Part shown: in pieces, positions 1-4,708 of the stretch
Numbering within the stretch: position 1 is the first letter of the stretch
How the letters are laid out: every line of letters starts with the position of its first letter
Assembly: GCA_964445305.1 (NCBI GenBank)
Contig: CAYUKK010000017.1
Coordinates: 1 to 7,847 of the forward strand
DNA: 7,847 nt
Direction: 5' to 3'
Origin: CAYUKK01 sp964445305
Lineage (GTDB): Bacteria; Acidobacteriota; Aminicenantia; Aminicenantales; UBA8522
The notes under the pieces: generated by a model
Told to the model about the DNA's origin: nothing
Seen by the model: the letters and a program-made list of their open reading frames with translations, nothing else
Database searches by the model: none
Made by a program: the position numbers and the translations under genes

Positions 1-129
1 AAGCCGCGCCCGACACCGGCCGAGATCATCGAGAGCCTGGAGGACCACCTTTGCCGCTGCAGCAGCTACCACCGGATTCTTCAAGCTGTCCAGACAGCCG
101 CCCAAGCTATGAGCAAAGGAGGCAAGTGA
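1..129 (+). CDS. [2Fe-2S] small subunit of a molybdenum hydroxylase (C-terminal fragment)
   Basis: Only the last 42 codons are in the window; the gene begins upstream. Frame 1 reads PTPAEIIESLEDHLCRC and then SSYHRILQAVQTAAQAM before TGA at 127-129. This is the end of the all-helical [2Fe-2S]-binding domain of the CoxS/IorA/xanthine dehydrogenase small-subunit family. The C-R-C pair (codons 18 and 20 of the fragment) supplies two ligands of the inner iron-sulfur cluster, which takes electrons from the molybdenum site of the large subunit. Most relatives have G-T or G-x after CRC, whereas this one has S-S. Its stop overlaps the ATG of the large subunit by one base, so the two are almost certainly co-translated. 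The family is clear despite the short length. The N-terminal plant-type ferredoxin domain cannot be seen. Confidence 0.92.
   Translation, partial: KPRPTPAEIIESLEDHLCRCSSYHRILQAVQTAAQAMSKGGK
115..122 (+). promoter_or_regulatory. Ribosome binding site that decides the large-subunit start
   Basis: AAAGGAGG lies inside the end of the small-subunit gene, 6 nt before ATG at 129. It favours that ATG over the in-frame ATG at 51, which lies within small-subunit coding sequence and would add 26 low-complexity residues ahead of the Tat motif. Confidence 0.8.
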
Positions 130-2264
130 TGGAGCCGATTCTCAATCACAATCTCAGCCGTCGCGAATTCATCAAGCTCCTGGGTGGGGGGATCTTCGTC
201 TTTTTCACGCCAGGCGAACCCTGCTCCATGCTCCAGCAAGCCCAGCGCCGCGGCTTTGACCGGGGGTATCCAGAAGACTTCAACGCCTACCTCAGGATTG
301 CCCCCGACGGCCAAATCACCTGTTTCACCGGCAAAACAGAGCTCGGCCAGGGCGTTGAGACTTCACTGGCTCAAATCCTGGCCGAAGAGCTCGATGTCCC
401 CCTTGAGAATGTCAACACCGTCTTTGGTGATACGGCCCTGTGCCCCTGGGACATGGGAACTTTCGGCTCGAGGACGGTCAAGTACTTCGGCCCGGCTCTC
501 CGCCAGGCTGCGGCTGAGGCCCGGGCAGTGCTCGTCGAATTGGCCTCCGAAGCTCTTAAACTCTCTGTCGAGCGCCTCGCCACCCGGGATGGCTTCGTCG
601 TCGATAAGGAAAACCCGACCAGCCGAATCTCCTACGGAGCTCTGGCGCGTGGCCAGGCCATTGCCCGGCACATCGAGCCGAAGCCAAAACCCGAGCCCGT
701 TTCTTCGCATACCGTCTGCGGCCAGCCTTTTGGCCGCAAGGATGCTCTCCTCAAGGTCACCGGAAAAGCCCAATACGCCGGGGACGTTCGTGTTCCTGGC
801 ATGATGTGCGCTCGCATCCTCCGGCCGCCCGTCCATGGCGCTAAGCTCAAGAGCGTCGATGTCAGCGAAGCGGAAAAGATGCCCGGCGTCCGCATCGTCC
901 GCGACGGCGACCTCATCGCTGCTCTCCACAGCTCTTTCGACCTGGCCGAAGCCGCCCTGGCCAAAATAAAAGCTGAGTTCGAGCCCGCACCGGCTGGTCC
1001 AGCCGTTGACAACGAGACCATCTACGACCATCTCGTCAAGGTCGCGCCACCTGGCGATGTCGTCGAGGAAAAGGGAAATCTCGAAGCAGGAAGGAAGCTC
1101 AGTGCCACTCTTTTCGAGGAAACCTATCTAACGCCCTACGTCGCCCATGCTCCACTCGAGCCCCACACGGCTTTAGCCAAAATTGAGGGCGACAGGGCGA
1201 CAGTGTGGGCCTCGACCCAAAGGCCCTTCGGCGCCCAGGAGGAGGTCGCTCAGGCGTTGGGGCTTCCCCTCGCCAGTGTCCGCATCATCACGCCTTATGT
1301 CGGCGGTGGTTTTGGCGGCAAAAACCGCAATCGACAGGTCGTCGAAGCAGCGCGCCTGGCCAAACTGGCTGGAGTGCCTGTCCAGGTGGCATGGAGCCGC
1401 GAGGAAGAGTTTTTCTATGACACCTTTCAGCCAGCCGCTGTCGTAAAAATTACCTCTGGTCTGGACGCTTCAAACCAAATTGTTCTCTGGGACTACGTTG
1501 TCTTTTTCGGAGGCGAGAGAACTTCTCAGCCGTTCTATGCCATTCCCCACTACCGCATCCTCTCCCGGGGCGGCTGGACACGGGTCGCGGGAGGCGCTCA
1601 TCCCTTCGAAGTCGGGGCCTGGAGAGCTCCGGGAAGCAACACGAACACCTTTGCCCGCGAATCCCACATGGACATCATGGCTTCCCGGGCGGGAATGGAC
1701 CCGGTCGAGTTCCGCCTAAAAAACTTGACCGATGAGCGGATGCGGCGCGTTGTCGACCGAGCAGCGACGAAATTCGGGTGGTCACCCGCCAGAGCGCCGA
1801 GTGGCCGCGGATTCGGCGTCTCCTGCGTCAACTACCTGGAGACGTATGTTGCCACCATGGCCGAAGTGGAAGTGAATACCCAGAGCGGCGAGGTCAAAGT
1901 CAAGCGCGTCGTGTGTGCCCAGGACATGGGCGAAGTCATCAACCCCGACGGAGCGAAAGCCCAGATCGAGGGAAGCATCACCATGGGCCTCGGCTACTGC
2001 CTCTCCGAGGAGCTTCGCTTCCGCGGCGGCGACATCCGCGACCGGAACTTCGACACGTACACCATTCCTCGCTTTTCGTGGCTACCCAAAATCGAGGCCG
2101 TGCTCGTGGACAACCCCGACTTTCCAGCCCAGGGAGGTGGAGAGCCATCCATCGTCAACATGGGGGCGGCGATTGCCAACGCCGTCTACGACGCCTGCGG
2201 TGTCCGCCTTTTCCGGCTTCCCTTAACGCCCGAGCGGATCAAGGCTGGACTCAAGAAAGCCTGA
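129..2264 (+). CDS. Tat-exported molybdopterin-binding large subunit, isoquinoline 1-oxidoreductase beta (IorB)-like
   Basis: This 711-aa protein is the catalytic subunit of a xanthine oxidase-family hydroxylase, which inserts water-derived oxygen into aldehydes or N-heteroaromatic rings; the substrate cannot be told from sequence. The N-terminus has a twin-arginine motif, SRREFIK (residues 10-16), and then a hydrophobic stretch, so the folded enzyme is probably exported. No clear A-x-A cleavage site follows. Residues about 54-150 hold the GKTELGQG block (68-75), normally found late in family members; its N-terminal position is the usual IorB permutation. The a/b hammerhead domain covers about 205-310. 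Cofactor-binding motifs follow: VGGGFGGK (391-398), WRAPGS (498-503) and GGGEPS, whose E672 aligns with the catalytic glutamate. All key motifs are intact. The start is set by the TGATG overlap with the small subunit. No FAD subunit lies downstream, as in two-subunit IorAB enzymes, which probably pass electrons to a periplasmic cytochrome or another acceptor. Confidence 0.93.
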   Translation: MEPILNHNLSRREFIKLLGGGIFVFFTPGEPCSMLQQAQRRGFDRGYPEDFNAYLRIAPDGQITCFTGKTELGQGVETSLAQILAEELDVPLENVNTVFGDTALCPWDMGTFGSRTVKYFGPALRQAAAEARAVLVELASEALKLSVERLATRDGFVVDKENPTSRISYGALARGQAIARHIEPKPKPEPVSSHTVCGQPFGRKDALLKVTGKAQYAGDVRVPGMMCARILRPPVHGAKLKSVDVSEAEKMPGVRIVRDGDLIAALHSSFDLAEAALAKIKAEFEPAPAGPAVDNETIYDHLVKVAPPGDVVEEKGNLEAGRKLSATLFEETYLTPYVAHAPLEPHTALAKIEGDRATVWASTQRPFGAQEEVAQALGLPLASVRIITPYVGGGFGGKNRNRQVVEAARLAKLAGVPVQVAWSREEEFFYDTFQPAAVVKITSGLDASNQIVLWDYVVFFGGERTSQPFYAIPHYRILSRGGWTRVAGGAHPFEVGAWRAPGSNTNTFARESHMDIMASRAGMDPVEFRLKNLTDERMRRVVDRAATKFGWSPARAPSGRGFGVSCVNYLETYVATMAEVEVNTQSGEVKVKRVVCAQDMGEVINPDGAKAQIEGSITMGLGYCLSEELRFRGGDIRDRNFDTYTIPRFSWLPKIEAVLVDNPDFPAQGGGEPSIVNMGAAIANAVYDACGVRLFRLPLTPERIKAGLKKA

Positions 2265-2283
2265 GCGCGACGAGCCCGTTTAT

Positions 2284-2925
2284 TCAGTATTTTACGGAAC
2301 AGCCATAAGGCTTGGTGACGGACGTCGTCACACTCCTGGCAGCCATGACTTCGGTCAGAGCCGCGTCCACATAGTTCGTCTTTTCTGCCTGGTTTCCCCG
2401 CGGGTCGCTGTCGATGGCTCCCTGATAGACGAGGATTCCATTCTTGTCGATGACAAACAGGTGCGGGGTTGTCTGAGCGCCAAAGGATTTTCCGACTTTG
2501 CCGTCGGAATCCATGAGAAGAGCGGTCAACCCCGCATTCCACCCGGTGTAGATTTCCTTCAGCTTTTCGGGCGTCTCGTAGTTGTCGTGGTTAGGGTTCG
2601 TCGAATTGATGACAAGCCAGACAACACCCTGGCTGACCCATTTCCTCTGGAGGTCGGGCATGGATTTTCCCTCATAGTGCCGAACGACAAAGGGACAATG
2701 CGGATTCGTCCATTCCAGGACGACGACTTTTCCTTTGTAAGCCGAGAGCTGGTGCCTATGGCCGGTGACGTCAGGGAGAGAAAAATCTGGCGCCTGGCTG
2801 CCCACTTCGGCTTTCCTCTCTTCTTGAGTCACGCCAGCCGACAAGAGGACGGTCACCGTCACCAGCCCCAAAACAGCCAGTCCTGCCGCATGAAGGGGCC
2901 TCAAAAGAGATGTCCCATTTCGCAT
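2284..2925 (-). CDS. Exported thioredoxin-fold (redoxin/AhpC-TSA-like) protein
   Basis: This 213-aa protein starts with a hydrophobic segment (about 13-31), likely a signal peptide or membrane anchor, followed by a redoxin domain opening with VGSQAPDFSLPDVTG (41-55). The active-site region reads WTNPHCPFVVRHY: C77 is the nucleophile, and the second Cys of a CxxC is replaced by Val80. A second Cys, C209, lies in the C-terminal tail PYGCSVKY. That tail is typical of this WTNxxCPF family, and C209 is the likely resolving partner. The conserved cis-Pro region is QTTPHLFVID. Its role is probably thiol-disulfide exchange or peroxide reduction outside the cytoplasm; the substrate is unknown. ATG at 2923-2925 is preceded by AGGAGG (2930-2935) 4 nt away. 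It lies 24 nt downstream of the DsbD-like gene and is probably co-transcribed with it. It converges with the molybdenum enzyme gene, with 19 nt between stops and no obvious terminator. Confidence 0.88.
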   Translation of the reverse strand: MRNGTSLLRPLHAAGLAVLGLVTVTVLLSAGVTQEERKAEVGSQAPDFSLPDVTGHRHQLSAYKGKVVVLEWTNPHCPFVVRHYEGKSMPDLQRKWVSQGVVWLVINSTNPNHDNYETPEKLKEIYTGWNAGLTALLMDSDGKVGKSFGAQTTPHLFVIDKNGILVYQGAIDSDPRGNQAEKTNYVDAALTEVMAARSVTTSVTKPYGCSVKY

Positions 2926-2949
2926 AAATCCTCCTTTCTCGATGTTAAA

Positions 2950-3885
2950 TTATGTGAATACCTTGAGCGGAATTTCTATCTTGTAGCCCTTTCTCTCCAT
3001 CTTCCCCTTTACTGATTCCTCGAGGATCAGAACGCCGGTGATGACCTGCGGAATTACCCCTTCTTCAAAAAGCACTATCGGGATGACAATACTCCTCTTG
3101 CCGGCGCGAATGCCGGGATGTTCAAAAGTTCCTTCCTCAAGGGGATATGGATAGAAATCGACAATCCTGAAAGCCGCCTTCCATGAGAATGAAGCTTCAA
3201 CCTCGAACCGGTGACCGTGGTGATCAACCCTGACATCAAGGGGAAAAAGGCCAATCCCCTGCGCTGGAAGAGGAATACGACGTTCGGACGCCTCGATCAA
3301 CCCCCGACTGCGGCGAAGCTCGGCCTCTTTTCCCTTGAGCTTGACAAGAGAAATAGCGGGGCGGCTCTTCCCGCGAAGGCAACTGTCCTTGCAAACCAGC
3401 CAGTCAACTTCGGCCGCGATGGTGGCTTTTTCGTCTATCCTGAAACCCGGCCGAGGCGTCATCTTGGAGAGAAGAACAACCTCTTTTTTGTAGCCGAAAG
3501 CGACAATGCCTCCGGAAACAAATTTCTCTGGCACAGGGTAGATGAGCGGGCCGCCTTCGAGCCCGTCCGGAAGAACCCAGTGGATTTCCGGGGGAAGTCC
3601 GGCGTCGCCCGGGTTAACCCAGTAAAGATACCACTCCGGAGCCAGCTCAAACTTGACGCCGACCATGAAAGGAGAGGAAAAATTGTCCGTCCCGACCACA
3701 AGCTCCACGGCGACGACTGCCTTCTCTTCATCGCTTTCAGCTTGATTTCGAGGAGCGAGCCCTAAGAGAGGAATGAGACCCAAAAGGAAAAAAATAACCC
3801 GCAGGCTGGTGCCGACCTCCAACGCCACCTTATCTTTTTCTTTCACCTTCGCTCGCCATGACCAGCCGCAGGGGATGATGCCCAT
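2950..3885 (-). CDS. Free-standing DsbD N-terminal-like (DsbD-alpha/DsbC corrector-type) domain protein
   Basis: This 311-aa protein matches the immunoglobulin-like N-terminal domain of the disulfide reductase DsbD. A hydrophobic signal-like segment (residues 28-44) precedes the domain signature WYLYWVNPGDAGLPP (85-99), then LPDGLEGGP, IYPVPEKF and FGYKKEVVL. The cysteine pair in VDWLVCKDSC (C165, C169) corresponds to the conserved redox pair region of this family. In full DsbD this domain receives electrons from a membrane domain and passes them to periplasmic partners. Here the membrane and thioredoxin domains are missing, so it must work with proteins encoded elsewhere, possibly with its operon partner thioredoxin-like protein. 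The start is uncertain. ATG at 3885 has only a weak TAGGA site, and GTG at 3846, GTG at 3828 or a TTG just downstream would give a more normal signal peptide. The distance to the promoter allows any of these. Confidence 0.82.
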   Translation of the reverse strand: MGIIPCGWSWRAKVKEKDKVALEVGTSLRVIFFLLGLIPLLGLAPRNQAESDEEKAVVAVELVVGTDNFSSPFMVGVKFELAPEWYLYWVNPGDAGLPPEIHWVLPDGLEGGPLIYPVPEKFVSGGIVAFGYKKEVVLLSKMTPRPGFRIDEKATIAAEVDWLVCKDSCLRGKSRPAISLVKLKGKEAELRRSRGLIEASERRIPLPAQGIGLFPLDVRVDHHGHRFEVEASFSWKAAFRIVDFYPYPLEEGTFEHPGIRAGKRSIVIPIVLFEEGVIPQVITGVLILEESVKGKMERKGYKIEIPLKVFT

Positions 3886-3956
3886 TTTTATCCTACGTTT
3901 ATATCAGCCCAACGCTGGCACATCGGAGAACATTTATTCTTATTATTTCTATAGAT

Positions 3957-3984
3957 ATTATAGGAATTGGGCAAGGGATGTCAA
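3957..3984 (-). promoter_or_regulatory. Consensus sigma-70 promoter for the DsbD-like/thioredoxin-like operon
   Basis: On the minus strand, a perfect TTGACA (3984-3979) and a perfect TATAAT (3962-3957) are separated by 16 bp. Transcription should start near 3950, leaving a 5' leader of about 65 nt before the ATG at 3885. Both hexamers match exactly with near-optimal spacing and correct placement upstream of a leftward gene, so this is a strong call from sequence alone. It suggests high or constitutive expression of the operon. Confidence 0.8.
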
Positions 3985-4141
3985 GATAAAAGGCGACTCT
4001 CCAAAATCCCCCTTAGAGTTCCATGTCATTGAAAAGCGCAGGCCATTTTAAAGATGAGCGGCGGAAGAAGCGCTCGCGAGGAGGGCAGTGGTCTGAGGTT
4101 AGTCCTTACCTGATATACTAATTTTTATCCATTCCTCTTTT

Positions 4142-4178
4142 AATCCATTTTTTTGAATTAAATTCAAAAAAATGGATT
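4142..4178. repeat. Perfect 18-bp inverted repeat with 1-nt centre
   Basis: The left arm AATCCATTTTTTTGAATT (4142-4159) and right arm AATTCAAAAAAATGGATT (4161-4178) are exact reverse complements around a single A at 4160. It lies between two divergent transcription units, so a terminator role is unlikely because no transcript in the window runs into it from either side. Its centre is about 106 bp upstream of the start predicted for the sigma-54-like promoter, a usual distance for an activator (enhancer-binding protein) site. That role is inference. It could also extrude as a cruciform. Confidence 0.9.
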
Positions 4179-4238
4179 TAATGCCTGAATCGAGAATTTC
4201 TAACTAACTGAAAAATAATAAGATAAACTTTTCTGAAC

Positions 4239-4255
4239 TTGGCATGGATTTTGCT
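4239..4255 (+). promoter_or_regulatory. Candidate sigma-54 (RpoN) promoter
   Basis: TTGGCATGGATTTTGCT matches the sigma-54 consensus TTGGCACG-N4-TTGCW at every conserved position but one (T for C). The invariant GG (4241-4242) and GC (4253-4254) are exactly 10 nt apart. Transcription would start near 4266 and run toward the receptor gene at 4709. Sigma-54 promoters need an upstream activator, and a large palindrome lies at a suitable distance. Function is inferred from sequence only. Confidence 0.55.
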
Positions 4256-4288
4256 GTTAATGTTTAAAAAGGAGTTTTCATAAAAACC

Positions 4289-4317
4289 TTGACTGGAGTA
4301 AAACAATAGGAAATACA
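4289..4317 (+). promoter_or_regulatory. Weak sigma-70-like promoter candidate
   Basis: TTGACT (4289-4294) is followed after 17 nt by AATACA (4312-4317). The -35 box is good and the -10 box poor. It could be a second promoter for the receptor gene, with a start near 4324, but it is much weaker than the promoter on the opposite strand. Confidence 0.25.
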
Positions 4318-4384
4318 CCATATTCCCGATATCCTTGGAAAGGAGGTGAGAAGCGGAAAAACGAATTTTTATCAGGTCTAAGGC

Positions 4385-4405
4385 GAGTGAAAACTTTTTT
4401 CACTC
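4385..4405 (+). other. Leader hairpin abutting the insertion site
   Basis: GAGTGAAAA (4385-4393) pairs perfectly with TTTTCACTC (4397-4405) around a CTT loop. It sits in the presumed 5' leader of the receptor transcript, and its right edge touches the left copy of the target duplication at 4406. Without the inserted element it would lie about 25 nt upstream of the receptor's Shine-Dalgarno sequence, close enough to influence translation or mRNA stability. Confidence 0.6.
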
Positions 4406-4503
4406 AGGGAAAGGATCAGGACTTACCCCAAAATTTGGGCTCAGAATAGCCTAACTCTATTATTTTATTAAATATACAACCAAAAGCATCTGGAAACATA
4501 AAA

Positions 4504-4523
4504 TTGGGGTAACTTTTAGGGGG
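4504..4523 (+). repeat. Internal direct repeat copy 1 of the MITE-like element
   Basis: TTGGGGTAACTTTTAGGGGG matches the copy at 4620-4639 at 19 of 20 bases. The first nine bases also match the inner edge of the right terminal repeat (TTGGGGTAA at 4661-4669). Repeats of this kind inside element ends are often transposase-binding sites. Confidence 0.75.
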
Positions 4524-4619
4524 ATATCTGACTATAGCTGTCCTAAGATAAGATCATTTCAGTAGCACTTCCCCCCCATATGAGGACGATAATTTAAGAA
4601 ATCTCTAGAACGCCAATTT

Positions 4620-4639
4620 TTGGGGTAACTTTTTGGGGG
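4620..4639 (+). repeat. Internal direct repeat copy 2 of the MITE-like element
   Basis: TTGGGGTAACTTTTTGGGGG is the second copy, followed by GTCCTG (4639-4644), which resembles the last bases of the terminal repeat. It may be a degenerate inner end, hinting at a nested or rearranged element. Confidence 0.75.
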
Positions 4640-4694
4640 TCCTGAATGAATAAAAAAAATTTGGGGTAAGTCCTGAGGGAAAGGATGGATTGAA

Positions 4695-4703
4695 AAAGGA
4701 GGG
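4695..4703 (+). promoter_or_regulatory. Ribosome binding site of the receptor gene
   Basis: AAAGGAGGG lies 5 nt before TTG at 4709. This strong site supports the non-ATG start and lies just downstream of the right target duplication, so the insertion left it intact. Confidence 0.85.
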
Positions 4704-4708
4704 TTAAT

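Larger units (their letters stand above)
4406..4686. mobile_element. MITE-like non-autonomous element with 11-bp target duplication
   Basis: The element itself is 4417-4675 (259 bp). Its ends are inverted repeats: the left end reads CAGGACTTACCCCAAAATTT (4417-4436), and the reverse complement of the right end (4656-4675) matches 19 of 20 bases, the first 16 perfectly. Immediately outside both ends is the same 11-mer AGGGAAAGGAT (4406-4416 and 4676-4686), the signature of a target-site duplication. There is no internal transposase, so it must be moved by an enzyme encoded elsewhere. An 11-bp duplication with ends starting CA would suit the IS4/IS231 groups, in which such mini-elements are known, but this assignment is inference. 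It sits in the 5' leader of the receptor gene, 33 nt before the start codon. Exact flanks suggest a fairly recent insertion. Confidence 0.85.
3985..4708. other. AT-rich divergent intergenic control region (no protein gene seen)
   Basis: These roughly 720 bp separate the leftward thiol-redox operon from the rightward receptor gene. I see no credible coding sequence; the reading frames across it are short or are shadows of the neighbouring genes. Positions 3985-4141 hold nothing recognisable except a short GC-rich patch (4056-4095) with a weak GAGCG/CGCTC stem. The rest contains the palindrome, promoter candidates, leader hairpins and transposable element listed separately. Its composition is visibly more AT-rich than the flanking genes. 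Confidence 0.8.

Noticed and set aside
51..128. N-terminal extension of the large subunit from an upstream ATG at 51
   Set aside because: It lies inside the coding sequence of the [2Fe-2S] subunit. The ATG at 129 has a good ribosome binding site and puts the twin-arginine motif at residue 10.
363..1031. Long minus-strand reading frame
   Set aside because: It is antisense to the molybdenum subunit, which has clear family motifs throughout. The antisense translation shows no recognisable domain.
4054..4113. 19-codon plus-strand frame starting MSGGRSARE
   Set aside because: No ribosome binding site precedes it (the upstream bases are CCATTTTAAAG) and it has no recognisable feature.
4142..4178. 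Palindrome as a Rho-independent terminator
   Set aside because: The stem is almost all A-T and lies between divergent transcription units, with no upstream gene to terminate on either strand.
4346..4381. 11-codon GTG frame (MRSGKTNFYQV) as a leader peptide
   Set aside because: The Shine-Dalgarno sequence directly overlaps or abuts the GTG, leaving no spacing for initiation, and the codons show no attenuation pattern.
4504..4639. G-rich blocks as a G-quadruplex or CRISPR-like repeat
   Set aside because: Only two G-runs occur per block and the blocks are over 100 bp apart. The copies are too few and unevenly spaced for an array; element-end repeats explain them better.
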